Shown here: positions 41,616 to 49,547 of the stretch, in pieces
How positions within the stretch are numbered: the first letter of the stretch is position 1
Layout: each line of letters starts with the position of its first letter
Assembly: GCF_913062725.1 (NCBI RefSeq)
Contig: NZ_CAJXWY010000026.1
Coordinates: 1 to 53,386 of the forward strand
Direction: 5' to 3'
Length of the DNA stretch: 53,386 bases
Source of the DNA: an uncultured Thiohalocapsa sp.
Lineage (GTDB): Bacteria; Pseudomonadota; Gammaproteobacteria; Chromatiales; Chromatiaceae
The notes under the pieces: model-generated
Seen by the model: only the letters and a program-made list of their open reading frames with translations
The model's database searches: none
Told to the model about the DNA's origin: nothing
Translations under genes and position numbers: made by a program

Positions 41616-43226
41616 ATGATGACGCGCACCCTGTTCATCGGCCTGGATGGCTTTGCCTTTCCTATCCTCGATGACCTCATCGCCGACCAGCCGGGGCGCG
41701 GCGTCGTCATGCCGTTCATGCGCTCGCTGCTGCAGCGCGGCTTTCGCGCGCCGCTGCGCTCCACCCCGCATCCGCTCACGCCGCCGGCCTGGACCACCAT
41801 GTTCACCGGCAAGAATCCGGGCCACCACGGCGTCTACGATTTCATGCGCTCGAGCGACAACGGGCGCGAGGTGTTCTTCACCCTCTACGACGCCCGCGAC
41901 GTCCGCGCCGAGACCGTCTGGAGCGCCGTCAGCCGCCGCGGCTATTCGGTGGCGGCCCTCAACTTTCCCATGACCGCGCCGCCGCCGCAGATCAACGGCA
42001 GCCTCATTCCCGGCTTCACCTCCGCGCGTCATCTGCGGCGCAACTCCACGCCGCCCGATCTCTTCGACCGCCTCAGCCAGCTGCCGGGCTTCGAGCCCCG
42101 GGAATTGGCCTGGGACTTCGAGCGCGAAAACGAGATCGGCTCGGAAATGGACGACGACTACCTCGAGAAGTGGATCCGCTACCACCTGCCGCGCGAGGCG
42201 CTCTGGTACCGCGTCGCCGATCATCTGCTCACCACCGACCGCCCGGACCTCATGTGCGTCATGTTCGACGGCGCCGACAAAATCCAGCACCAGGCCTGGC
42301 AGTTCATCGATCCGGCCCTGCGCCCACAGGTGCCCGATGCACACTTCAACCGCATGCGCCAGCTGTGCGAAGACTACTACCGGCGTCTGGACGGCTACAT
42401 CGCCGGGCTGGTGGAAGCCGCCGGGCCCGATACCCGGATCTTCATGGCCTCCGACCACGGCTTCACCGCCACTACCCACGTGGTGCGCATCAACCGCCTG
42501 CTGAGCGAGCTGGGACACCTCACCTACCACGCCGTGGGTGACGACGACGCCGCCAAGCGGCGCGCCGCCAGCCCCTTCGCGTACCTGGACTGGCAGCGCA
42601 CCAAGGCCTACTGCCCCACGCCGTCGTCCAATGCCATCCGCATCCGTGTGGCGCAGCAGCCCGGCGACCCCGGTGTGCCGCCCGCCGACTACCACGCCTT
42701 CCGCGAGCAGCTCATCGCCGAGCTGCTGCAATGCGTCGACCCCGAGACGGGCAGCCCCATGATCCGCCGCGTGCGCACCCGCGAAGAGATCTTCCCGGGG
42801 CCGGCCATGGCCGAGGCCCCGGACCTGACGCTGGAGCTGGCCGACTACGGCTTCGTCTCCATCCGTAACCTCAGCCCGGTGGTGGAGCGGCGGGCAGTAC
42901 CGGCGGGCACCCATCACCCCCTGGGTATCTTCCTCGCCGCCGGCCCCGACATCCGCCAGGGTGTGGCCGGTGACGAGCAGCAAATCGCCGACGTCGCCGC
43001 CAGCCTGCTCTACAGCCTGGATGAGCCCATTCCGGTCGACTACGACGGCCAGGTCGCCCGGGCCGCCTTCACCGACGCCCACCTGAGCGTGCGGCCGCCG
43101 CTGATGGGCCCGCCGTCGGGCCCGGTGGAAACGGCGCCGCAGACCCGGGCCGAGGCGCCGGCATCGGACGCGGAAAAGCAGAAAATCCTCGATCAGCTGG
43201 CGATGCTCGGCTACCTGGAAGAATAA
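41616..43226 (+). CDS. Alkaline phosphatase family phosphodiesterase/nucleotide pyrophosphatase-like protein
   Basis: A 536-aa protein of the type I phosphodiesterase/nucleotide pyrophosphatase (AP superfamily) kind. Motifs: FIGLDGF (Asp11, metal), TPPAWTTMFTGKNPGHHG (nucleophile Thr60/61), MFDGADKIQHQAW (Asp, His), MASDHGF (Asp, His) and AGTHHPLGIF (His), giving the complete two-metal site. It lacks a signal peptide, so cytosolic action on an intracellular phospho- or sulfo-ester is likely. The C terminus has a helix (AEKQKILDQLAMLGYLEE) common in this family. The gene starts 54 bp after the short sulfatase-like gene, and its stop is directly followed by the ATG of the hydrolase gene, so coexpression is near certain. 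The substrate is unknown. Confidence 0.85.
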   Translation: MMTRTLFIGLDGFAFPILDDLIADQPGRGVVMPFMRSLLQRGFRAPLRSTPHPLTPPAWTTMFTGKNPGHHGVYDFMRSSDNGREVFFTLYDARDVRAETVWSAVSRRGYSVAALNFPMTAPPPQINGSLIPGFTSARHLRRNSTPPDLFDRLSQLPGFEPRELAWDFERENEIGSEMDDDYLEKWIRYHLPREALWYRVADHLLTTDRPDLMCVMFDGADKIQHQAWQFIDPALRPQVPDAHFNRMRQLCEDYYRRLDGYIAGLVEAAGPDTRIFMASDHGFTATTHVVRINRLLSELGHLTYHAVGDDDAAKRRAASPFAYLDWQRTKAYCPTPSSNAIRIRVAQQPGDPGVPPADYHAFREQLIAELLQCVDPETGSPMIRRVRTREEIFPGPAMAEAPDLTLELADYGFVSIRNLSPVVERRAVPAGTHHPLGIFLAAGPDIRQGVAGDEQQIADVAASLLYSLDEPIPVDYDGQVARAAFTDAHLSVRPPLMGPPSGPVETAPQTRAEAPASDAEKQKILDQLAMLGYLEE

Positions 43227-44189
43227 ATGGGGAGCGCGCTCTTTCCCGGTCATGCCCTGCACTACTTGCAGCTACCGGGTCAGCGCAGCGGCGAGGCAGC
43301 ACACGAGCACCTGCTGCTGGTGCACGGCCTCGCCGCCAACCTCGCCTTCTGGAATGCCGGCATCGCCCTGCCGCTGAGCCGGCGCTTCCACTTCCATGTG
43401 CTCGCCTACGACCTGCGTGGTCATGGCCGCAGCACCGTCACCCCATGCGGCTACAGCCTGGAGCACCAGGCGAGCGACCTCGAGGCCCTGCTCGATCATC
43501 TGCGGTTGGACCGCGTCCACGTTTTGTCGCACAGCTACGGCGGCGCTGTGGCCACCCTGTTTGCGCTGCGTCAGCCCGAGCGGGTGGCCAGCCTGATGCT
43601 GGCCGATGTCCGCCTGCGTGCGCTGCAGCCAACCCAGCGACTCTGCGACTGGGCGTATTGGCCCCAGTGGCGGGGGCGCCTCGAGCGCCTGGGGGCCAGG
43701 TTGGACCCGCAGCTGCCCGAAGGCGGGTTCAACCTGCTCTGCGAGCTGGCGCGCCTGCACCTGCTGCATCCGCAGGGCGGGCGCCTGCTGCCCGCCCTGT
43801 TCGCGGCGCCGCCGCGGGCGCGGACCAAGGCCGGCAACACGGCGCAGCATTGGCTGGATCTGGTCAGCCGCACCAGCCTGTTCCGGGAGTTCTGCTATCC
43901 CGACAGCATCACCGAAGAGCGATTGCGGGCGCTGCGGGTGCCCGTGCTCGCCCTCTATGGTGCGCATTCCAATACCCTGCCCACCGCGCAGGCCCTGGCG
44001 CGCCTGTGCGCCGACTGCGAGCTGCAGGTGCTGCCGGAGGTGGGGCATTTCTTTCCCATGTCGCATCCGAAGCTGCTGCTGCGGGCGGTCTCGGGGTTCT
44101 TGCGCCGCCGGCTGGGCCTGGGCGGCGCCGATGCCGGACAGCCCGACGGCGATGCCGACCAAGCCAGCGAGGGTCCATCACCTGCATGA
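43227..44189 (+). CDS. Alpha/beta-fold hydrolase
   Basis: A 320-aa hydrolase. The oxyanion motif is LVHGLAAN (31-38), the nucleophile elbow SHSYGG with Ser103, YDLRGHGRS is conserved, and the catalytic His is likely His274 in EVGHFFPMSHP. At the usual acid position after strand 7 the sequence reads LYGAHSNTLPT without an Asp, so the acid may come from elsewhere. In this cluster it could release the chain as a thioesterase or trim an ester; the first synthase enzyme carries no thioesterase domain. The ATG immediately follows the upstream TAA with no gap, indicating coupled translation. Confidence 0.82.
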   Translation: MGSALFPGHALHYLQLPGQRSGEAAHEHLLLVHGLAANLAFWNAGIALPLSRRFHFHVLAYDLRGHGRSTVTPCGYSLEHQASDLEALLDHLRLDRVHVLSHSYGGAVATLFALRQPERVASLMLADVRLRALQPTQRLCDWAYWPQWRGRLERLGARLDPQLPEGGFNLLCELARLHLLHPQGGRLLPALFAAPPRARTKAGNTAQHWLDLVSRTSLFREFCYPDSITEERLRALRVPVLALYGAHSNTLPTAQALARLCADCELQVLPEVGHFFPMSHPKLLLRAVSGFLRRRLGLGGADAGQPDGDADQASEGPSPA

Positions 44190-44259
44190 GAACGCCAACT
44201 CGCCTACACTCACGCCCCAGCCGGCTCGATTTTCCATGGCCAACGGCGGGTCTTGACCG

Positions 44260-44853
44260 ATGAACGATACAACCGACCACACACCGCGATCTCTGCCGTC
44301 GCAGGGGCACGCGAGCACCAACGCCACCAAAGCAGCGGAAGCGCCCGCCGCAGGCGCCGCCGCGGTGTCCGATGCGCCCGACGCGGTGCCGCCGGCCTGG
44401 CGCCGGGCCGTGGCCCGCCCGGGCGGGCTCGCGAAAATCCATGCCTACCTCACCGCACCGGCGCCCGGCGCAAAAATCCAGGATCTGGGTGTGGCCCGGC
44501 AGCGGCTGCAGCGTTTTCTGCGCTTCCTGCAGGCGCTGGCCGCCGAAGAGCGCGGTCGCGCCAGCCGACTGGCGCAGCGCATCTTGGATTACCTTGGCGA
44601 CGACCAAAGCGCCGGCGACGTGGACGGCGTGAATGTCGAGCGGCTGCGTACATTCCTGCGGCGCATCGACCCGGCGCGGCGACAGCCACAATCGCGCGCT
44701 CCAGGCCGGCGCCCGGGCCGGGCGCCCGGTGGCGGTCGCGCCGCAGCAGTCCGCAAGCAGGGCAGGAAGACAGACGCGGGTGAGCCCGTGCCGTTGAGCG
44801 CCGAGGCGCGCGAGGAGAACGAAGCCTGGCTGAAGCGATTCATCGACGGCTGA
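44260..44853 (+). CDS. Hypothetical basic helical protein
   Basis: A 197-aa protein of unknown function. The Ala/Pro-rich N-terminal ~45 residues look disordered. A central helical block (about 50-130: GLAKIHAYLTAP, VARQRLQRFLRFLQALAAEE, RLAQRILDYLGDD) is followed by a strongly basic Arg/Gly/Pro segment (140-170) and an acidic C-terminal helix (EENEAWLKRFIDG). There is no membrane segment. It lies 70 bp after the hydrolase gene and 124 bp before the adaptor gene, so it is part of the same run. Confidence 0.68.
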   Translation: MNDTTDHTPRSLPSQGHASTNATKAAEAPAAGAAAVSDAPDAVPPAWRRAVARPGGLAKIHAYLTAPAPGAKIQDLGVARQRLQRFLRFLQALAAEERGRASRLAQRILDYLGDDQSAGDVDGVNVERLRTFLRRIDPARRQPQSRAPGRRPGRAPGGGRAAAVRKQGRKTDAGEPVPLSAEAREENEAWLKRFIDG

Positions 44854-44977
44854 GGCCGGGGTCGCGCAGCACGCGCAGCCGGCGCAGCATCCGGCCCGCC
44901 GGCGGCCCCGGGGGCGACGCCGGCCGCGCCTACCGTTGGTGTTGGCCCACTCGTGGTCGGTTCGTTGTGTTGCGTCC

Positions 44978-46654
44978 ATGACAGACGTCTTTACCGAGCG
45001 CGGTGATCGATGGCTCGACTATCGCCTGCGGGCCGATCTGCACGTCGAGGCGCTCTCCGGTCAGTCCGCCGGCGAGGAGCGCTACCGCATCACCGCCCCC
45101 GCCGCGGACGAGCGCTTCGATTTCGGGGCCGAAGAGCTGTGCCTGCTCCATGCGCTGGCCGAGTGCCGGTCCCTCGAGGGCGTCTGTGACCTGTTTCGCC
45201 GGCGCTTCCCGCATCACCAGCCGCCGGCGCCCGCTGACCTGGAGGCCTTCTACGCGGAGGTGCTCGCGAACGGGCTCATTGTGCATCGCGATGCCCAGAC
45301 CGGCGCTGCACCGACCGACGACTGGGCCGAGGCCTTTCACCGCCACTGGCCCGCATCGCTGCCACGGGCGTCACAACCGGCGGATGCCGGAGCCGCACCG
45401 CAGGCGCCGCCCGAGCAGCCCCAATCTCGTGCTCAGCCCCAGCCCCCGGAGATCCCCGCCCCGCCGGCACCGCCCCGGCAGGCGCCGGCGTCGGCATGGG
45501 ATCTGTCCGCACTGCAGCACACCTGGCCGCAGCCGCCGGGTGATGCCGACACCGACGCGCCCTTCAGCCTGACCCCCGAATCCCTCGGCGAGACCGCCGG
45601 CGCCAGGCCGCCACGCCGGGGTGCCTGGCGGCCTGCACTGGGCTGGGGCCTGTTCGCCGTCGCGCTGATCATTGTGCTGCTGTTGCCCTATCCGCTGGAA
45701 GTGGGTGGCACGGCGGTGGTGCTACCGCAGAGCAGCATCGGTGTGCGGGCGCGCTTCAGCGGCGAGGTGGTGGCGGTGCACGTCGCCGAAGGCCAGCGCG
45801 TGACGGCGGGCGAGCTGCTGGCCCAGATCGACGGCTGGGCGCAGCGCCACGCCATCCGCATCAGCGAGGCCGACCTGGAGCGCAAGCAGGCCGAGCTGGC
45901 GCTGCTCAGGCAGGGGCCCACCCCTGAGGCCATCGCCCATGCCCGCGAGCAACTGGCCATGGCTCGCGTGCAAGCGCAGCACAGCGAAGAACAGGCGGCT
46001 ATGCTCAAAGACGGCCTGGCCGACGGCAGTGTATCGGCGCTCAAGTATGCACAGGCGCAGGAGCAGGCGGCGGTGGACCGTGCCGCCGTGGCGGTGGCCG
46101 ACGCCAACCTGGCCGTCGTGGCCCGCCAGCCGCAGGACATCGAAATCGCCGCCCTGCGGGCGGAGGTGCGTGCCATCGAAGAACGCCTGGCCCAGCAGCG
46201 CACCCAGCTCGCGCGCACGCGCATCGTCGCCCCCGTCGACGGCCAGATCGCCACCGCCAACCTGGCGCAGACGCTCGGGCAGTTCCTCGCCGAAGGCGAT
46301 CTGTTCGCCACTATTCAGGACAATCGCACCGCGCGCGTCGAAGTGCAGGTGCCCGAGGCAGACATTCAGTGCGTCGTGCCCGGGGCCCCGCTCGAGCTGC
46401 GGGTGTGGAGCCTGCCGGAGCGGCGCTTCGACGGTGTGGTGGCAACGGTGGCGCCGGTGGTGGAGCAGAGCGCCGACGATGCCTTACGTCAGATCGTGCG
46501 GGTCAGCAGCGACATCGACAACACCCGGGGGCTGCTCAAAACCGATATGACGGGCTTTGCCAAGATCCGCTGCGGCCAGACCCGGGTAGGCTACGCCTTT
46601 GGTCGCTCGTTGCTGCGCTTTTTCAGCATCGAGGTCTGGTCCTGGATTCCGTGA
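44978..46654 (+). CDS. PqqD-like domain + HlyD-type adaptor protein
   Basis: A 558-aa protein. Residues about 1-110 hold a PqqD-like/winged-helix segment (FDFGAEELCLLHALAECRS followed by VCDLFRRRFP and FYAEVLANGLIVH). A Pro/Ala-rich linker follows, then one transmembrane helix (about 220-240: LGWGLFAVALIIVLLLPY), and a HlyD-type periplasmic adaptor (245-558) with lipoyl halves GVRARFSGEVVAVHVAEG and TRIVAPVDGQIATAN around a long coiled-coil hairpin. It ends in IEVWSWIP, as does the M50-like/HlyD fusion. The ATG at 44978 is preferred over the TTG at 44936. In related proteins one chain carries PqqD-like, M50-like and HlyD parts. Here they are split: this protein lacks the M50 part and its partner lacks the PqqD part. 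Confidence 0.85.
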   Translation: MTDVFTERGDRWLDYRLRADLHVEALSGQSAGEERYRITAPAADERFDFGAEELCLLHALAECRSLEGVCDLFRRRFPHHQPPAPADLEAFYAEVLANGLIVHRDAQTGAAPTDDWAEAFHRHWPASLPRASQPADAGAAPQAPPEQPQSRAQPQPPEIPAPPAPPRQAPASAWDLSALQHTWPQPPGDADTDAPFSLTPESLGETAGARPPRRGAWRPALGWGLFAVALIIVLLLPYPLEVGGTAVVLPQSSIGVRARFSGEVVAVHVAEGQRVTAGELLAQIDGWAQRHAIRISEADLERKQAELALLRQGPTPEAIAHAREQLAMARVQAQHSEEQAAMLKDGLADGSVSALKYAQAQEQAAVDRAAVAVADANLAVVARQPQDIEIAALRAEVRAIEERLAQQRTQLARTRIVAPVDGQIATANLAQTLGQFLAEGDLFATIQDNRTARVEVQVPEADIQCVVPGAPLELRVWSLPERRFDGVVATVAPVVEQSADDALRQIVRVSSDIDNTRGLLKTDMTGFAKIRCGQTRVGYAFGRSLLRFFSIEVWSWIP

Positions 46655-46663
46655 GCGGGCAGC

Positions 46664-46687
46664 GGCGCCCCGCCGGTGCGGGGCGCC
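46664..46687. terminator. Strong hairpin between convergent operons
   Basis: GGCGCCCCGC (46664-46673) and GCGGGGCGCC (46678-46687) form a perfect 10-bp stem with a CGGT tetraloop, 10 bp after the adaptor stop codon and about 80 bp from the convergent TPR gene. It has no T-run, but position and strength fit a bidirectional transcript end. It marks the right edge of the synthase cluster. Confidence 0.55.
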
Positions 46688-46765
46688 GTGCGGGGTGCTG
46701 GGCCAAGCCTGGTGAGGGAAACCGGGTGGGGGGAGGCCGGGCAGGGGAGGGCGGCCGTGCCGACC

Positions 46766-47884
46766 TCAGGCCGGCGCCTGCTGTTGGCGGCGCTCGGCGC
46801 GCAGCCGTTCCACCTCGCCCAGCACCAGCTCCGAGACGGACGACTGCAGCTCGTCCAGCAAGTCGGCGAGCTGCGCCTCGCCTTCACCGTCGGCCTCCGC
46901 ATCCATCTGTGCAACCAGCGCCTCGGTCTCTGGCACGCGCAGCAACGCTGCCCGATAGGCCTCCATGGCCTCTTTCGCCCGCCCGGCATGGTAATGCACG
47001 TCTCCTTGCAGCTTCAGCAGCAGGCTCTGGAAACGCTTCAGCTTGGGGAAGCTGCGCACATGCTGGTCGGCCGCTTCCACCTCGCCCAACTTCAGCAGCA
47101 CATCCACCAGTTGCACCCGCGCCCCCACCAGGTTGGGCTTCAGGCGCAGTGCCTCGGTGTAGGCATCCCGCGCCTCGGCCCAGGCCTCCTGGCGCTGGGC
47201 GATGCGCCCCAGCAGCACGCGGGCGGCCTCGCTGTTGGGGTTGGCCTCGATGGCATGGGCCAGGTCCGCGCGGGCCTCGTCGTAGGACTCCGCCTGCAGG
47301 TGCAGGCGCGCCAGGCGCAAATACACCCGACCGGGCTGGTTGGTGTCGCGCAGCGCCTGCCGCAGCTCCGCCTCGGCGCCCGTGCGGTCGTCCAGCGCCA
47401 TGAGTGCGCGCGCCCGCAACAGGCGCGCCTGCGCCCACTGCGGGTTGCGGCGCAGCGCATCGTGCAGTACCGCCGCCGCCGCCTGCTGTCGCCCGGTGTT
47501 GAGCAGCACCAACGCCTTGCCCAGAAAGGCGCGGTCGGCGTTGGGGTCGGCGTGCAGCGCGCTGTCGAAGGCGGTGAGCGCCTTGTCGTGCTCGCCTGCG
47601 CGCAGATACGCGGTGCCCAATAACAGATTGGCCCGCGGGCTGATGGGGTCGAGCTCGCGCCCCTTTTCCAGCCACTTGGCGGCGTCGGCGAACGCGCCCT
47701 TGCGGTAGTGGATGTAGCCCACGAAGAGCAGCGCATTGACGTTCTGCGCATTGTGCTCCAACAGCACCCGCAGCTTGGCGAGCGCCTCATCGTATTTGTC
47801 CGCGCGGACCAAGGCACGCACGGCCTTCAGCTCCGCTTGATCGCCTTGCGTGACGCGGCGCACGCTCGGCTTCCAGTCGCTCAT
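46766..47884 (-). CDS. TPR-repeat protein
   Basis: A 372-aa protein made almost wholly of tetratricopeptide repeats from about residue 10 to 320 (for example ALLFVGYIHYRKGAFADAA, ANLLLGTAYLRAGEHDKAL, ARLLRARALMALDDRTGAE, VYLRLARLHLQAESYDEAR, GRAKEAMEAYRAALLRVP). It ends in an acidic then helical tail. The ATG at 47884 is chosen because GGAG lies about 7 nt upstream; an upstream in-frame ATG at 47974 lacks one. There is no signal peptide. It is a protein-protein scaffold; the partner is unknown. It is separated from the upstream protease gene by a 331-bp gap with a probable terminator, so it has its own promoter. Confidence 0.87.
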   Translation of the reverse strand: MSDWKPSVRRVTQGDQAELKAVRALVRADKYDEALAKLRVLLEHNAQNVNALLFVGYIHYRKGAFADAAKWLEKGRELDPISPRANLLLGTAYLRAGEHDKALTAFDSALHADPNADRAFLGKALVLLNTGRQQAAAAVLHDALRRNPQWAQARLLRARALMALDDRTGAEAELRQALRDTNQPGRVYLRLARLHLQAESYDEARADLAHAIEANPNSEAARVLLGRIAQRQEAWAEARDAYTEALRLKPNLVGARVQLVDVLLKLGEVEAADQHVRSFPKLKRFQSLLLKLQGDVHYHAGRAKEAMEAYRAALLRVPETEALVAQMDAEADGEGEAQLADLLDELQSSVSELVLGEVERLRAERRQQQAPA

Positions 47885-47989
47885 GGTGCACTCCGGAGGG
47901 CAGGGCCCGCGGGCTTTGGGATATGGCCCGTCGCCTGCGGGTGGTTGACGTCGTTCGTGTTGGCGCCCACACAAACAGTGAGCAACCAG

Positions 47990-48027
47990 AAAAACAAAAA
48001 CGCCGACGCCGACTCTTGGGCGACGCC
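47990..48027 (-). terminator. Terminator of the serine protease gene (minus strand)
   Basis: Reading the minus strand, GGCGTCGCC pairs imperfectly (7 of 9) with GGCGTCGGC across an 8-nt loop, and GTTTTTGTTTTT follows. On the plus strand the arms are 48002-48010 and 48019-48027 and the A-tract is 47991-48000. It is placed after the protease stop (48216), with about 190 bp of trailing sequence. The remaining DNA of 47885-48215 contains no gene. Confidence 0.45.
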
Positions 48028-48215
48028 GACGCGTTGTAATCTTAGCACGTCCCGGCCCGATTCAGCGCCGGCGCGTGCAGTGGCCTGGGGTAAGGCGACG
48101 GCGGCCTCAAGGCTGTGGCGGAGCGTTTACGGCTACGCCGTGGGTCGCCGAATGCCTGTGTTCGCATCCCGCGCCGACGCCAGCCCCACGGGCCAGGCAT
48201 CGACCGGGATCTGCA

Positions 48216-49451
48216 TCACTCGCCGCAGGCGCCGGGACGGGCGTTGTTGCAGGCGCTGTCGACCAGAGACACGATATTGTTCTCGGTAAAGGGGCTTGCG
48301 CCCTGTTGTTTGACCGCGTCGCTGATGTAGCCCCAGCTCGTGACTCCGATGACCGCATTCGGCAGTGCTTCCTGACCTTCGCTGACGTTGAAGCTACCGC
48401 GGATACCCAGGTTGACCACCTCGGGTCCGCCGCTGGAGCCGCCGGTCTGCCGAGAGCCCCAAATGGTATTGTCCGCCGAACTGTTGTCAACAAAACCGTA
48501 GGAGTCGGTGCGCTGCATGATCCGGCCGCCATCGTGCGAAACCGGATAGCCCAGCTGGCTGATCTGGGTCATGTCCTCCTTCGTGAAGCCGTAGCCGCCC
48601 CAGCCGTAGCCGAGCCAGCCGGTGAATTGGCCGGGAAAAACCAACTCACCCTTGTAGCGCTTGGGATTGAGCTCGATGACGGCGACGTCGTTCTCGCAGA
48701 CGACACCAGGGGCCGAGCATGCGTCAGTGCCATCGAAGTACGATGTCTTGATCAAAATACGCCGAGCGGTCCAGACCGTAAAGGGTTGCGCATTGGCATA
48801 CTGCGCCGGTGCAAATTGGACCTGGGTAAAGAAACGCTTATCGCCGAACTCGGCCACACAGTGGGCCGCGGTGGCCACGATGCCAGGCTTGATCAGCGCG
48901 CCCGAGCAAACGAAATTCCTGCCGTTGTCGACGAAAAACAGCTTGCCGGCGGCGGAGTAGGGGTAAGTGCGAGAGACATTGTTCTTGACGGAGCCGTAGC
49001 CGGTATCCACCCGCGCCGTGGTGAAGGGATGGTTGGATGTGCCGTATTCGGCCGGCGCCACCGCGTCGGCTGACGCCTCCGACGGCAGTTCCAGCGTATC
49101 GGAGTCGACGTCGGGCGGGGACAGACTGATGCTACGCGTCGGTGCCCCACCGGGCTCGAACCCGGGCGCACCCATGCCCGCCGACATAGGCGACAGCAGG
49201 TGCTCCACCAGGGAGTTTGGCGGTATATCGGTGGTGGGCAGCGGCATGGGCTCCGCCGCCGTCATCGTAGACACCTGCGGCGCCGTGACCGGGAAGCGGG
49301 CCACCGTGTTGCCATTGGCGCTGACCACCCGTGGCTCGGCGAGCGCCACGGCCTGCGACGACACCCACAGCACCGTTGCGAGCGCTGTCAGCGCCGCTGT
49401 TCGCACGCCGGCGCGGGACTGCGTCGGCTTAATCCATGAATCACTGATCAT
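48216..49451 (-). CDS. Secreted trypsin-like serine protease
   Basis: A 411-aa exported endopeptidase of the chymotrypsin (S1) fold. Signal peptide at residues 1-39 (basic, then TAALTALATVLWVSSQAVALA). A propeptide-like acidic/Pro-rich region (40-150) precedes the catalytic domain. The triad is His197 in ATAAHC, Asp255 in ENDVAVIEL and Ser340 in GGSSGGP. Cysteines (182/198, 245/252, 401/409) could form three disulfides, fitting a periplasmic or extracellular enzyme. The ATG at 49451 has AGAGGA upstream; a longer frame to 49514 is less likely. Codon use is less GC-extreme than in the neighbouring genes. A 14-bp near-palindrome lies in the upstream gap. Target unknown. Confidence 0.88.
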   Translation of the reverse strand: MISDSWIKPTQSRAGVRTAALTALATVLWVSSQAVALAEPRVVSANGNTVARFPVTAPQVSTMTAAEPMPLPTTDIPPNSLVEHLLSPMSAGMGAPGFEPGGAPTRSISLSPPDVDSDTLELPSEASADAVAPAEYGTSNHPFTTARVDTGYGSVKNNVSRTYPYSAAGKLFFVDNGRNFVCSGALIKPGIVATAAHCVAEFGDKRFFTQVQFAPAQYANAQPFTVWTARRILIKTSYFDGTDACSAPGVVCENDVAVIELNPKRYKGELVFPGQFTGWLGYGWGGYGFTKEDMTQISQLGYPVSHDGGRIMQRTDSYGFVDNSSADNTIWGSRQTGGSSGGPEVVNLGIRGSFNVSEGQEALPNAVIGVTSWGYISDAVKQQGASPFTENNIVSLVDSACNNARPGACGE

Positions 49452-49498
49452 CACTGTGTCCTCTCGACTGAATGAGACGTTTGGCGCGCCGTGACCAG

Positions 49499-49512
49499 GT
49501 TCATTAGTGAAC
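49499..49512. promoter_or_regulatory. Near-palindrome upstream of the protease gene
   Basis: GTTCATTAGTGAAC is a 14-bp dyad with only the central TTAG unpaired or mismatched, 48 bp upstream of the protease start, in the 96-bp gap behind the GT-C-like gene. It could be an operator. No -35/-10 pair was confidently assigned. Confidence 0.35.
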
Positions 49513-49547
49513 AACAGGGCCCCCGACCATGGTCGCGGTTGCTGAGA

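Noticed and set aside
41598..43262. A 554-codon minus-strand frame opposite the phosphodiesterase-like gene.
   Set aside because: The plus-strand protein has the complete two-metal site; the antisense product has no recognisable features.
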